64,000 nt of DNA. Origin: Salinicola endophyticus. GTDB taxonomy: Bacteria; Pseudomonadota; Gammaproteobacteria; Pseudomonadales; Halomonadaceae. The notes below the pieces were generated by a model. It made no database searches and had not been told where the DNA came from. It worked only from the letters and a program-made list of their open reading frames with translations. Position 1 is the first letter of the stretch. Each line of letters begins with the position of its first letter. This document shows, one piece after another, positions 8,170-16,957 of the stretch. The DNA lies in assembly GCF_003206575.1 (NCBI RefSeq), contig NZ_PZJO01000004.1, forward strand, positions 386,177 to 450,176, given 5' to 3'. A program made the position numbers and the translations under genes.

Positions 8170-8928
8170 ATGGCGGACGGACCGGGACGTACGAGTACGC
8201 TGCGCCGGCGGGGTTGTTGGGGGTGGGTCGATCTGGGCGCCGGTCTGGCGCTGGTGGCACTGCTGGTGGAGTGGGTGCACTGGGCGTTTTCCGCCCCGGG
8301 CGGGCTGCGGCTGACCGCCGGTGGGGTCTACGTCGCCATCGCCACGGCGGTGCTGTGGGCGTGGCCAGCGGCGCGCCAGGGGATCGGCTGGGCCAATCGC
8401 ATCACCCTGCTGCGCGCGGTGTTCATCGCGCTGGTTGCCGGGCTGATCGCCTATCCTGCCTTCATTCAGCGGCACGCCGAGGGGATCGCCGCACTGGCCC
8501 TGCTGGCGCTGCTGCTCGACGGCATCGACGGCTGGGTGGCGCGCCACACGCACTCGGCGACGCGCTTCGGGGCGCGCTTCGACATGGAGCTCGACGCCTT
8601 CTTCATCGTGGTGCTGTGCGCGGCGCTGGTGGCGCTGGACAAGGTGGGCAGCTGGGTGCTGGTCATCGGCCTGGCCCGCTACGCCTTCGTCGGTGCGGGT
8701 CTCTACTGGCCCTGGCTGCACCGCGAACTGCCGGTGAGCTATCTGCGCAAGACGATCTGCGTGTGGCAGGTGGCGACGCTCCTGGTTTGCCTGCTGCCGC
8801 TGGTGACATCTTCCTGGGCGGTGGCGCTGACGGCGCTGGCGGCGGCGCTGCTGGTGCTCTCCTTTGGCCGTGATCTGGTGTGGTTGTGGCGGCGGCGGCG
8901 GGCGCCGCTGCGAGATAGCGTGTTTTAA
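8170..8928 (+). CDS. CDP-alcohol phosphatidyltransferase family membrane enzyme
   Basis: A 252-residue membrane protein with a complete CDP-alcohol phosphotransferase signature, D117-x2-D120-G121-x2-A124-R125-x8-G134-x3-D138-x3-D142. It lies between several hydrophobic helices. Family members transfer a phosphatidyl or other phospho-alcohol moiety from a CDP-linked donor to an alcohol acceptor, releasing CMP, at the inner membrane. ATG at 8170 is preferred because AAGAAGGAG precedes it; a longer frame to 7987 lacks such support. It differs from pgsA (13371-13919). Its position opposite the MDR-GT4 run suggests a lipid-linking step, which is inference. Confidence 0.85.
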   Translation: MADGPGRTSTLRRRGCWGWVDLGAGLALVALLVEWVHWAFSAPGGLRLTAGGVYVAIATAVLWAWPAARQGIGWANRITLLRAVFIALVAGLIAYPAFIQRHAEGIAALALLALLLDGIDGWVARHTHSATRFGARFDMELDAFFIVVLCAALVALDKVGSWVLVIGLARYAFVGAGLYWPWLHRELPVSYLRKTICVWQVATLLVCLLPLVTSSWAVALTALAAALLVLSFGRDLVWLWRRRRAPLRDSVF

Positions 8929-8966
8929 TCCACCAGTGTTTTTCTTTTGATCCACCAGTGTTCTTC
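8923..8966. repeat. 22-bp tandem direct repeat, two copies
   Basis: Two adjacent 22-base units share ATCCACCAGTGTT with flanking TTTT and TTC (8923-8944 and 8945-8966), differing at about three positions. The first copy includes the TAA stop of the phosphatidyltransferase gene. It looks like a local duplication. Confidence 0.8.
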
Positions 8967-9088
8967 GGTCGCCCTGGCGATACTCGTCTCGCCGGGCGTC
9001 TCGCTTCAGGATCACGCTCGATCACGACGGACTCTCGTGACCGGCCTTCGGGGCGGCTCAGGCAAGTTTCCCTCAGGTAAGGATGGTT

Positions 9089-10111
9089 ATGGTGCAGGCA
9101 GCATTCACGCTCGGCGGCGAGCTTATCGAACCCGGTACCCGGCGGCAGGTGGATCTGCCGGCCGCCAAACTCTATACCCATGCGCCTCTGCACATCCCGG
9201 TGGAGATCGTTCACGGCCGGCAGCCCGGGCCGATTCTGCTGGTGTGCGGAGCGATCCATGGCGATGAACTCAACGGCGTCGAAATCGTGCGCCGGCTGCT
9301 CAAACTGCCGGCACTATCGCGTCTGCGCGGGACGCTGATCGCGGTCCCCGTGGTCAATGTCTTCGGTTTCGTGCAGCAGTCGCGCTATCTGCCCGATCGC
9401 CGCGATCTCAACCGCTGTTTCCCGGGTAGCGAGAGTGGCTCACTGGGCTCAAGGATCGCGGCGCTGCTGCGCGAAGAGCTGGTCGACCGCGCCACCCATA
9501 TCATCGATCTGCACACCGGGGCGATCCATCGTACCAACCTGCCGCAGATTCGTTCCCAACTGCGTCGCAATGCAGAGACCCAGGCCATGGCCGAGGCCTT
9601 CGGCGTGCCGGTGATACTCAATGCCGAGCTGCGTGAGGGGAGCCTGCGCGAGTACGCCCAGAACCGCGGCGTGCCAGTGCTGACCTACGAAGCGGGGGAG
9701 GCGCTGCGTTTCGATGAGTGGGCGATCGCCCCTGGCGTGCGCGGTATTCGGCGGGTGATGCGGCTGATCGGCATGCTGCCGGCCGATGGGCGGCGGCGCA
9801 CGCCGCCGGCGGCCGAGGTCGCCAACGGCTCGAGCTGGGCGCGGGCACCGATCGACGGCATCCTGCGCCCGCGGGCGCGGCTGGGGGCGCGGGTCGCCAA
9901 GGGGGAAGTGCTCGGGGTGGTCGCCGATCCTTTCGGCCATGACGAAGCACAGGTGGTGGCGAGCGCGGACGGTATCGTCATAGGCATGAGCAATCTACCG
10001 CTGGCCAACGAGGGCGAAGCACTTTTCCACGTGGCGCGTTACGAGGAGATCGACGAAGTCGAGAGTGCGGTGGAGAGCTTCCAGTCGCGCTTCGATACCC
10101 CCGGCGCCTGA
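9089..10111 (+). CDS. Succinylglutamate desuccinylase/aspartoacylase-family zinc hydrolase
   Basis: A 340-residue M14-like carboxypeptidase-fold protein. GAIHGDELNG supplies the first zinc His and Glu (about residues 57 and 60), and IIDLHTGA the second His. PDRRDLNRCFPG is a conserved substrate loop. The C-terminal ~85 residues (ILRPRARLGARVAKGEVLGVVADPF) form a barrel-sandwich-like domain as in AstE-like paralogues. ATG at 9089 is chosen over 9083 because the AGGTAAGG ribosome site sits directly against the earlier ATG. The substrate is probably an N-acyl amino acid or ester; the gene is not in an ast operon, so it is not named astE. Confidence 0.85.
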   Translation: MVQAAFTLGGELIEPGTRRQVDLPAAKLYTHAPLHIPVEIVHGRQPGPILLVCGAIHGDELNGVEIVRRLLKLPALSRLRGTLIAVPVVNVFGFVQQSRYLPDRRDLNRCFPGSESGSLGSRIAALLREELVDRATHIIDLHTGAIHRTNLPQIRSQLRRNAETQAMAEAFGVPVILNAELREGSLREYAQNRGVPVLTYEAGEALRFDEWAIAPGVRGIRRVMRLIGMLPADGRRRTPPAAEVANGSSWARAPIDGILRPRARLGARVAKGEVLGVVADPFGHDEAQVVASADGIVIGMSNLPLANEGEALFHVARYEEIDEVESAVESFQSRFDTPGA

Positions 10112-10126
10112 GCGTGGCTCAGGCGC
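10104..10126. terminator. Bidirectional hairpin overlapping two convergent stop codons
   Basis: A perfect 10-bp stem (GCGCCTGAGC / GCTCAGGCGC) with a GTG loop. It spans the TGA of the hydrolase gene and the stop of dusA, followed by a short TTTC on the plus side. It probably ends transcription from both sides. Confidence 0.6.
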
Positions 10127-11141
10127 TTTCGGCCAGACGGCCCTCGTCGACCAGACCCAGGGCGTCGTCGTAGACCGCGATGCCGGCGCCGTCGCGATGG
10201 GCGTGCTCGGAGAGGTGGCGGCGGAAGCGCCGCCCGCCAGGGCAGCCCTGGAACAGCCCCAGCAGATGGCGCGTGACGTGGTTGAGTCGCGCCCCCTCGG
10301 CCAGGCGTTCGATGATGTAGGGGCGGAAGGCGCGCGCCGCCGCGTGACGGCTGGCGGCTGGCCCGGGGCTCTGATAGAGCGCCTGGTCGACCGCCGCCAG
10401 CAGCCACGGATTCTGGTACGCCTCGCGGCCGATCATCACGCTGTCGACCCCCTCGGCGAGGTGAGCATGGCAGCTCTCCAGGCTCTTGATGCCGCCGTTG
10501 ATCCCGATGTGCAGCTCCGGATGCTGCGCCTTGAGACGATGCACCCGGGCATAGTTGAGCGGCGGGACATCGCGGTTCTCCTTGGGCGAGAGACCCTGGA
10601 GCCAGGCCTTGCGGGCGTGGATCACGAAGGTCTCGCAGCCCGCCGCCGCCACCTGCTCGACGAAGCGCTCCAGATCGGCATCCTCGTCCTGCTCGTCGAT
10701 GCCGATACGACACTTCACCGTCACCGGAATCGAGACCACTGCGCGCATGGCGGCCACAGCGCGCGCCACCTTATCGGGGTGGCCCATCAGACAGGCGCCG
10801 ATCAGGTTGTTCTGCACCCGATCGCTGGGGCAGCCGACATTGAGATTAACCTCATCGTAGCCCCAGTCCTGGGCAATCTCGGCACACGCCGCCAGCTCGC
10901 CGGGATCGCTGCCGCCGAGCTGTAGCGCCAGCGGATGCTCGCACTCGCTGTAACCCAGAAAGCGCTCGCGCGGCGAACCGTGGAGCAGCGCCCCGGTAGT
11001 GACCATCTCGGTGTAGAGCAGCGTGCGCCGGGTCAGGCAGCGCGCGAAGGCGCGATAGTCGCGCGTGGTCCAATCCATCATGGGCGCCACAGAAAAACGA
11101 CGAGCTTGGTCTGCTGGGCTTTGAGTCGGCATATCAGTCAC
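10119..11141 (-). CDS. dusA: tRNA-dihydrouridine(20/20a) synthase
   Basis: A 340-residue FMN-dependent Dus enzyme that reduces U20/U20a in the tRNA D-loop. The N-terminal FSVAPMMDWTTRDYRAFAR, RTLLYTEMVTTGALLHG and NLNVGCPSDRVQ (with the catalytic Cys) are DusA-type. VKCRIGIDEQDEDADLERFV and the later GINGGIKSL and VMIGREAYQNPW complete the TIM barrel. The length equals the family norm. It converges on the hydrolase gene with a shared terminator. Upstream is a ~450-base region with the AT-rich stretch AAATATACAC near its start. Confidence 0.95.
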   Translation of the reverse strand: MTDMPTQSPADQARRFSVAPMMDWTTRDYRAFARCLTRRTLLYTEMVTTGALLHGSPRERFLGYSECEHPLALQLGGSDPGELAACAEIAQDWGYDEVNLNVGCPSDRVQNNLIGACLMGHPDKVARAVAAMRAVVSIPVTVKCRIGIDEQDEDADLERFVEQVAAAGCETFVIHARKAWLQGLSPKENRDVPPLNYARVHRLKAQHPELHIGINGGIKSLESCHAHLAEGVDSVMIGREAYQNPWLLAAVDQALYQSPGPAASRHAAARAFRPYIIERLAEGARLNHVTRHLLGLFQGCPGGRRFRRHLSEHAHRDGAGIAVYDDALGLVDEGRLAESA

Positions 11142-11588
11142 TTGCGTTACGCACTGCTGTTTAAATATACACTATCTGATGCCATGGAATTCCGCCGATA
11201 ACTGGGCTCACTGTACCGTATTGGTACCCGGTGCCCTTGATCTCCCTTCGAGCGAGCGAGGTGGTACACCATGGCGTCATTTCAGCGGCGTGGCACGCCA
11301 TTGTACGGAAGACGGGCCACCCTTCACAGAGCAAGACTTTCTCGACCAAGGTGCTCCCCCAGCATGGCCTGAGCAGGCAAAGGGGCACTCCGGAATTGGC
11401 CAGCCGGAGTGCGCCGACGCAGGAGGCGTGTTTTCAGCATGACCTCGGCAGTATCGAGCAACGCGAGCGGATGGGGTGACTTGTAGGCTGGAGGTGGTTG
11501 ATCGATGGGGCCGATGCTCCATGGCCTCACTACCGACATTCACCCACGACATGCCGATTCGCGCGGCACGATGACCAGGGAGTTCATC
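11142..11588. other. Intergenic region without a clear gene
   Basis: About 450 bases between dusA and the SRPBCC gene. The dusA promoter should lie in the AT-rich 11150-11180. Two open frames (11231-11479 plus, 11161-11388 minus) have no good ribosome site and no recognisable domain, and I do not call them. A small inverted repeat, GTACC-GTATT-GGTAC, sits at 11214-11228. Confidence 0.4.
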
Positions 11589-12107
11589 ATGAGCGACATC
11601 ATCTGGCCCGAGGGTTTCGTCCCCGGGTTCACCGACAATTTCTGTTCCAATGAAGTCATCGTCGAGGGGGTGTCCGCGGCGGACATCTGGCCGCTGCTGG
11701 TGATGCCATCGCGGTGGCCCACGTACTACAGCAACGCGGCCGATGTGAAGATCTACGAGGATGCGGGCCCGGCGCTGGATGCGGGCGTGCGATTCTTCTT
11801 CACGACTTTCGGGTTTCCCATCGAGGGGCGCTGCCTCGAGTGTGTGCCGCCGATCCCGGGGCAGCCGGCCAGAATTGCTTGGCATGGCTGGAGTGGTGAG
11901 GAGGGTGCCTCGGACCGTATGGATGTCCACCATGCCTGGCTGATCGAGGATCTCTCGGCGAATCGCGTCAGAATTCTCACCCAAGAGACCCAGAATGGGG
12001 AGCCGGCGAAGGACTTGGCGCGCCAGGTTCCCAATCCGATGATCAATGGGCATCAGGAGTGGCTGGATGGGCTGGTGGCGACCGCGAGTGCGGCCACCCA
12101 GCGATGA
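11589..12107 (+). CDS. SRPBCC (START-like) family protein
   Basis: A 172-residue protein with the polyketide cyclase/SRPBCC pattern: an N-terminal VIVEGVSAADIWPLLVMPSRWPTYYSNAADVKIYED, a central amphipathic FFFTTFGFPIEGRC, and a C-terminal helix NPMINGHQEWLDGLVATA that would close the hydrophobic cavity. ATG at 11589 follows CAGGGAG at seven bases; a longer frame from 11505 lacks that. Such proteins bind or modify small hydrophobic ligands. A strong terminator hairpin follows, so it is probably monocistronic. Ligand unknown. Confidence 0.75.
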   Translation: MSDIIWPEGFVPGFTDNFCSNEVIVEGVSAADIWPLLVMPSRWPTYYSNAADVKIYEDAGPALDAGVRFFFTTFGFPIEGRCLECVPPIPGQPARIAWHGWSGEEGASDRMDVHHAWLIEDLSANRVRILTQETQNGEPAKDLARQVPNPMINGHQEWLDGLVATASAATQR

Positions 12108-12180
12108 GGGTCGGCTGGCACGGCGGCGTGTCCGTGCCCGGCAACTGGCCGGCTGATCGGTCTTCAGCTATACCTCTGAA

Positions 12181-12208
12181 AGACGCCTCCGCGGCTGCGG
12201 AGGCGTCT
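12181..12208 (+). terminator. Hairpin terminator after the SRPBCC gene
   Basis: A perfect 12-bp stem AGACGCCTCCGC / GCGGAGGCGTCT with a GGCT loop, followed by the T-rich GTTGGTTCTTTA. Confidence 0.75.
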
Positions 12209-12314
12209 GTTGGTTCTTTAGCCGATATCGGCTTGCCCTAGGCCGAATGCTTCATGCCTGCTCTGGTTCGTTCCTTTTCTCCAGCCGCTGCCCCGCCGGG
12301 TTGACTTTGGGGGT

Positions 12315-12614
12315 TCAGCAGAAGAAAAGTGGCATCGAGGCACTGCCCGCATGCTGCCGGTGTGTCGACCAGGGCATGACTGCGGCTAACGTGTGGTCCA
12401 GCTTGAGACGGCGTTTGAGCGTCCGGTTCTCTGCCATCAGCGCCGACAGTCGGGCCTCGGCAGTGTCTTGTCTGTCGAGTGCTTCACCGAGCAGGGCGTT
12501 GGAGGCCGAGAGGCGTGTCTCCAGTATCCGCTTGGTGCGTTGATGTGCCAGCCGCTCTTCGGCGAGTGTGGCCTGCAGCGCCTCGAGCTCGGTCAGGTAT
12601 TCTTCTGTGTTCAT
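12315..12614 (-). CDS. Small coiled-coil protein of unknown function
   Basis: A 99-residue protein. Residues 1-70 (EYLTELEALQATLAEERLAHQRTKRILETRL..., ending ENRTLKRRLK) are highly helical with regular heptad-like Leu/Ala spacing, a likely coiled coil. The last ~25 residues are less regular. The ATG at 12614 follows GGGGGAGT at a good distance, which supports translation. It lies downstream of the tRNA-Leu gene on the same strand and could be read from that transcript or from its own TATAAT-like box near 12670. No family recognised. Confidence 0.6.
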   Translation of the reverse strand: MNTEEYLTELEALQATLAEERLAHQRTKRILETRLSASNALLGEALDRQDTAEARLSALMAENRTLKRRLKLDHTLAAVMPWSTHRQHAGSASMPLFFC

Positions 12615-12887
12615 GTTGTACTCCCCCGCGTCCTTGGGTGGCTCGCTGATTTTCTAAGTATACCTCGGATTATACCGCGAGTATTGCCGTTTGTGAGGAG
12701 AGTTGACAAAGGTTCACGTTTTGGCGCCTGCACCTGGACGATGAAAGCTGGAGGGGTAAAGGCTAGAGGGAAAAGGTTAGAGAGTCGGTCACCCGGACGG
12801 GTGAGGTGCCGTGCGTCCTGCGACAAGGGTTGGACTATGCGGTCAAGAGGCCGTGCTTCGGGAAGGGGGTGGGCAGACTGGGGATTA

Positions 12888-12974
12888 TGGTGCCCGGAGC
12901 CGGGATCGAACCGGCACGGTGTTGCCACCGAGGGATTTTAAGTCCCTTGCGTCTACCAATTTCGCCATCCGGGC
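12888..12974 (-). tRNA. tRNA-Leu (anticodon UAA)
   Basis: An 87-base class II tRNA with acceptor GCCCGGA/TCCGGGC, a long variable arm, T-loop GGTTCGATCCC, anticodon TAA (context GACTTAAAATC) and encoded CCA. It is the last of three tRNAs after pgsA, the order seen in E. coli as glyW-cysT-leuZ. Confidence 0.95.
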
Positions 12975-13032
12975 CGACGACGTAGGGAGATACAGGAGGT
13001 CAACAAACCGAAGGGGTCTGAAGCTCGGGAAG

Positions 13033-13106
13033 TGGAGGCTGGAGTCGGAATCGAACCGGCGTACACGGAGTTGCAGTCCGCTGCATAACCACTCTGCCAT
13101 CCAGCC
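13033..13106 (-). tRNA. tRNA-Cys (anticodon GCA)
   Basis: A 74-base cloverleaf with acceptor GGCTGGA/TCCAGCC, anticodon GCA (context ACTGCAACT), T-arm GGTTCGATTCC and encoded CCA. Middle gene of the Gly-Cys-Leu set. Confidence 0.95.
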
Positions 13107-13233
13107 TTACAGATTCGGAAGTGATTCATCTGTTCCGAAAAATCGAGTCATGGCACGGGAAAGGAGATCGATCGGACCGGCGTTCCGGCTCACGACCCTC
13201 GATCCTCGATCCTGCTGACAACTCTACGAGTTA

Positions 13234-13308
13234 TGGAGCGGGAAAGGAGATTCGAACTCCCGACCCTCGCCTTGGCAAGGCGATGCTCTACCACTGAGCT
13301 ATTCCCGC
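13234..13308 (-). tRNA. tRNA-Gly (anticodon GCC)
   Basis: A 75-base cloverleaf with acceptor GCGGGAA/TTCCCGC, anticodon GCC (context TTGCCAA), T-arm GAGTTCGAATCTC and encoded CCA. It begins ~60 bases downstream of pgsA. Confidence 0.95.
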
Positions 13309-13370
13309 TCAACTCGCCGACGTATTATAAGGATAAGTCCGTAACTGTCAAACGCTTATGGATTTTTTGT

Positions 13371-13919
13371 TCACATCGAGCGCGTCAGCTCGGGCCAGGC
13401 CGCACGCAGATACTGCATCATCGACCACAGTGTGAGCACGGCGGCGGCGTAGAGCAGTACCACGCCGAGGGCGGCGATATGGGTACCGGGGGGGAAGCCG
13501 AGCAGCAGCACCAGCGCGATCATCTGCAGTGTGGTCTTGGACTTGCCGATCCAGGAGACCGCCACGCGCTTGCGCTGGCCGATCTCGGCCATCCACTCGC
13601 GCAGCGCCGAGATGACGATCTCGCGACCGATGATGACCAGGGCCGGCAGCGTCAGCCAGAAGACTTCGTAGCGCTCGATCAACAGGGCCAGGGCGACGCC
13701 GACCATCACCTTGTCGGCGACCGGATCGAGGAAGGCGCCGAACGGTGTGCTCTGGTCCCAGCGCCGGGCCAGGTAGCCATCCAGCCAGTCGGTGATCGCA
13801 GCCAGCCCGAACAGGCCGGCAGTCACCGGCAGGCTCCAGCTGTAGGGCAGGTAGAACAGCACCACCAGCAGCGGTATGAACACGATTCTTGCCAGAGTGA
13901 GCATGTTGGGGATGTTCAT
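13371..13919 (-). CDS. pgsA: CDP-diacylglycerol-glycerol-3-phosphate 3-phosphatidyltransferase
   Basis: A 182-residue inner-membrane enzyme making phosphatidylglycerophosphate, the committed step to phosphatidylglycerol and cardiolipin. It begins [19 protein letters not shown], and the CDP-alcohol motif is [30 protein letters not shown] (D-x2-DG-x2-AR-x8-G-x3-D-x3-D). Length equals E. coli PgsA. It follows uvrC and precedes the three tRNA genes, the conserved gammaproteobacterial order. Confidence 0.95.
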   Translation of the reverse strand: MNIPNMLTLARIVFIPLLVVLFYLPYSWSLPVTAGLFGLAAITDWLDGYLARRWDQSTPFGAFLDPVADKVMVGVALALLIERYEVFWLTLPALVIIGREIVISALREWMAEIGQRKRVAVSWIGKSKTTLQMIALVLLLGFPPGTHIAALGVVLLYAAAVLTLWSMMQYLRAAWPELTRSM

Positions 13920-13980
13920 CGAGCCGCTAGCATCCTTGCTTGAGGTAAAGGTGGGGGCAGTTTACGCCGCTCGGCAACGC

Positions 13981-15822
13981 TCATCCATGTAGAGCCTGGT
14001 GAATGGTCGTCGCCATCTGTTCATTGATCCCCGGCACGCGTGCCAGATCGTCGCGGGTGGCCTTGCGGACGCCCTGCAGACCGCCGAAGAAGCGTAGCAG
14101 CTCGCGGCGGCGTTTGGGCCCGACACCGGGAATGTCCTGCAGCGACGAGGTGCGGCGCTGCTTGTCACGGCGTTGGCGGTGCCCGGTGATGGCGAAGCGG
14201 TGGGCTTCGTCACGGATATGCTGGAGCAGGTGCAGCGCCGGCGAGCTGGTGTCGAGATCGAGAGTGCGGTCGACAGTCTCGATGAACAGGGTCTCCAGCC
14301 CGGCCTTGCGGGTGGTGCCCTTGGCCACCCCGATCAGGCTGACGCCGATGACGTCGAGCTCGGCGATCACTTCCCGCGCCATGTTGAGCTGGCCCTTGCC
14401 ACCGTCGACGATCAGGATGTCCGGCAGCTTGCCTTCGCCTTTCTGCAGTCGCTTGAAGCGCCGGGTGAGCGCCTGGCGCATGGCGGCGTAGTCGTCGCCC
14501 GCGGCCACACCCTCGATGTTGAAGCGGCGATAGTCCGACTTGACCGGGCCGTCCCCGTCGAACACCACGCAGGAGGCGACCGTGGCCTCGCCATGGCTGT
14601 GACTGATATCGAAGCACTCCAGCCGGGCCGGCGGGCTATCCAGCGACAGCGCCTCGCGCAGTGACTCGAAGCGCCGGCTGAGCTGGCTGCGGTTGGCCAA
14701 CTGCGTCGCCAGATGCTGCTCGGCGTTGGTCAGCGCCAGGCGCTGCCACTGGGCACGATGGCCGCGGACATGGGCGGTGACGCGTACGCGGCGTCCGGCG
14801 CGCTCGCTCAGGGCACTCTGCACCAGCTCGCTGTCGGTCAGCGCATGGGAGGTGATGACCTCCTGCGGAATCTCTTTCGACTGCCCCAGATAGAACTGGC
14901 TGACGAACTCGCTCATGAGATCTTCGGTGCCCAGGTCGAGACCGTTCTGGGGCTGGTGATGGCGCGCGCCGAGCATGCGGCCCTGGCGGATCGCCAGCAC
15001 ACTGATGCAGAGCCCGCCCGGCTGCTGGGCCAGGGCGAAGACATCGGCATCGCCGTCGGCATTGTCGACGAACTGCTTCTGCTGCAGCCGCCGCAGCTGC
15101 TGGATCTGATCGCGCAGCCGCGCGGCCTCCTCGAAATCCAGGCTCTGGCTCGCCTGCTCCATGGCGTCGGTCAACTGCTGAGTGACCTGCTCGCTGCGCC
15201 CCTCGAGACACATCACCGCGTGTTCGATGTCGCGCTGGTAGTCCGCCTGGCTGATGAAGTCGACGCAGGGCGCGCTGCAGCGCTTGATCTGATACTGCAG
15301 GCAGGGGCGCTGGCGATGGGCGAAGACGCTGTCCTCGCAGTTGCGAATGCGGAAGATCTTCTGCATCAGCGACAGGCTCTCGCGCACGGCGGTTGCGCTG
15401 GGGTAGGGGCCCAGATAGCGTCCGTCGGCTCGCTTCTGGCGGGCGCGCTTGAACTCCAGTGCCGGATAGGGGTGGCGGTCGGTGACGAAGACGTAGGGGT
15501 AGGATTTGTCGTCGCGCAGCAGGATGTTGTAGGGCGGCCGCAGCTCCTTGATCAGCGTCTGCTCGAGCAGTAGCGCTTCCGTCTCGCTGCGGGTGATGGT
15601 CACCTGAACGTCCTGGATGCGTGCCACCAGCGCCTGGGTCTTGGTGTTCAGCGCACCGCGGAAGTAGCTGGCCAGGCGCGCCTTGAGACGCTTCGCCTTG
15701 CCGACGTAGAGCACGTTGGCCTGGGCGTCGAGCATGCGGTACACGCCGGGCGACTCGGAGACGGATTTGAGAAAGTGCTTGGCATCGAAGGGTGCCGGGG
15801 AATCGCTGGGGCTATCACTCAT
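13981..15822 (-). CDS. uvrC: UvrABC excinuclease subunit C
   Basis: A 613-residue nucleotide-excision-repair nuclease (E. coli 610). The N-terminal GIY-YIG domain (YRMLDAQANVLYVGKAKRLKARLASYF, residues ~18-95) makes the 3' incision. A Cys-rich segment near 150-180 (NCEDSVFAHRQRPCLQYQIKRCSAPC) and the UVR motif (LDFEEAARLRDQIQQLRRLQ) follow. The C-terminal RNase H-like part (ECFDISHSHGEATVASCVVF, LPDILIVDGGKGQLN) makes the 5' incision, and a final helix-hairpin-helix pair (IPGVGPKRRRELLRFFGG) binds DNA. It lies between uvrY and pgsA. Confidence 0.97.
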   Translation of the reverse strand: MSDSPSDSPAPFDAKHFLKSVSESPGVYRMLDAQANVLYVGKAKRLKARLASYFRGALNTKTQALVARIQDVQVTITRSETEALLLEQTLIKELRPPYNILLRDDKSYPYVFVTDRHPYPALEFKRARQKRADGRYLGPYPSATAVRESLSLMQKIFRIRNCEDSVFAHRQRPCLQYQIKRCSAPCVDFISQADYQRDIEHAVMCLEGRSEQVTQQLTDAMEQASQSLDFEEAARLRDQIQQLRRLQQKQFVDNADGDADVFALAQQPGGLCISVLAIRQGRMLGARHHQPQNGLDLGTEDLMSEFVSQFYLGQSKEIPQEVITSHALTDSELVQSALSERAGRRVRVTAHVRGHRAQWQRLALTNAEQHLATQLANRSQLSRRFESLREALSLDSPPARLECFDISHSHGEATVASCVVFDGDGPVKSDYRRFNIEGVAAGDDYAAMRQALTRRFKRLQKGEGKLPDILIVDGGKGQLNMAREVIAELDVIGVSLIGVAKGTTRKAGLETLFIETVDRTLDLDTSSPALHLLQHIRDEAHRFAITGHRQRRDKQRRTSSLQDIPGVGPKRRRELLRFFGGLQGVRKATRDDLARVPGINEQMATTIHQALHG

Positions 15823-15875
15823 GCCGGGAGTATATCAAAAACCCGCCGGGGCGCCGCGACCCGGGCCGCGGTGCA

Positions 15876-16520
15876 TCAATGCGTGTCGAAGCCGTCGACC
15901 AGGCCGTGCTTGAGGCCCAGGTGGGTGAGTTCGACGTCGGATTGCACCTTGAGCTTGTCGAAGATGCGGTAGCGGTAGGTATTGACCGTCTTGGAGCTGA
16001 GCCCGAGCTGCTGGGAGATCAGGCTGACGCGCTGGCAGTTGATGATCATCAGTGCGATCTGCAGCTCGCGGTGGGAGAGCTGATCGAACGGATTGCCTTC
16101 GCCTTCGCGACGAGCCAGCACCACGCGCTGGGCGATATCGGGACTGATGAAACGCTCGCCTGCAGCGACCCGTCTGACCGCTTCGATCATCTGGTCGAGC
16201 GGCGTGCCCTTGCTGATGAATCCGGCCACGCCGGCATCGATCAGACGCTGTGCAGTGGTCTCCTCGACCTGGCCGGTCAGCACCACGATGCTCACCTGGG
16301 GCTGTTCGCGGAGGAGTTTGAGAATCGCCTCGAGCCCGCCCATGCCGGGCATGCGAATATCCATCAGCGCGATGTCGGGTAGCCGGGTACGGCAGGCGCT
16401 CAGCGCTGCTTCGCCGCTATCGACCTCGGCGACGATCTCGATGTCGGACTCTTCGTCCAGTACGCGGGCGATACTGGTGCGAACCAGATGATGATCATCG
16501 GCTAGCAATACCTTGATCAA
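15876..16520 (-). CDS. uvrY: Two-component response regulator of the UvrY/GacA family
   Basis: A 214-residue receiver plus LuxR-type HTH protein. The acidic pocket DD at 8-9 and phospho-acceptor D54 (ALMDIRMPGMGG), then T and K of the switch (VVLTG, ISKG), are present. The HTH is LSHRELQIALMIINCQRVSLISQQLGLSSKTVNTYRYRIFDKL. With the sensor BarA/GacS, which is not in this window, it activates small RNAs of the CsrB/RsmY/RsmZ type. A candidate RNA of that class lies at 55676-55905. The position next to uvrC is the standard one. Confidence 0.93.
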   Translation of the reverse strand: MIKVLLADDHHLVRTSIARVLDEESDIEIVAEVDSGEAALSACRTRLPDIALMDIRMPGMGGLEAILKLLREQPQVSIVVLTGQVEETTAQRLIDAGVAGFISKGTPLDQMIEAVRRVAAGERFISPDIAQRVVLARREGEGNPFDQLSHRELQIALMIINCQRVSLISQQLGLSSKTVNTYRYRIFDKLKVQSDVELTHLGLKHGLVDGFDTH

Positions 16521-16790
16521 GATGACTCCTGCCCTCTGCCCTCACGTGTCGGCCGGATCAGCGACCGCATGGGTGCTGCCGGTGTATCCGCAGCGGTCGC
16601 GTCGTCGACCCCTGGTCGATCGCGCCCCCGCGCCTGTTGCGCCCGCATGTTAACAGACCCGATTCGCCGAGTTGACAAGAATCTTGCCACCGGCAAATCC
16701 CGCGGGGAGCACAACGGCGGGGTGCTGTCGGGGCCTGGTGGTGAAAGCGCACGACGGAAAGTGGTTTATGGAAAGCCAGCCGGTGAAGGG

Positions 16791-16838
16791 GGAGTATCAG
16801 AAGGCAGTAGGGAAGGAGTATCAGAAGGCAGGAGAGGA
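16791..16838. repeat. 24-bp tandem duplication, two copies
   Basis: Units 16791-16814 and 16815-16838 share GGAGTATCAGAAGGCA and differ only in the last eight bases. The area is strongly purine biased. Confidence 0.8.
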
Positions 16839-16928
16839 AGAAGAGGTGCCGACGCCGGCGTCTTGGCCCACTCTGGAAGGGGAGCGGCATGAGCACTGGC
16901 CGATTTGGTGTGGAATCGACAAAAGTCG

Positions 16929-16957
16929 TTGACAGCCTTCGCATTCATCCGTAAATT
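16929..16957 (+). promoter_or_regulatory. Sigma-70 promoter of tRNA-Ala
   Basis: TTGACA at 16929-16934, a 17-base spacer and TAAATT at 16952-16957, followed by a GC-rich discriminator (ACGCCGCG) typical of stringently controlled stable-RNA promoters. Confidence 0.8.

Noticed and set aside
9089..10111. astE (succinylglutamate desuccinylase of the AST pathway)
   Set aside because: The family fits, but no ast genes are nearby and this superfamily has many substrates, so no symbol is given.
11161..11479. Possible transposase remnant or small genes upstream of the SRPBCC gene
   Set aside because: Open frames on both strands without ribosome sites, motifs or inverted ends; not enough to call.
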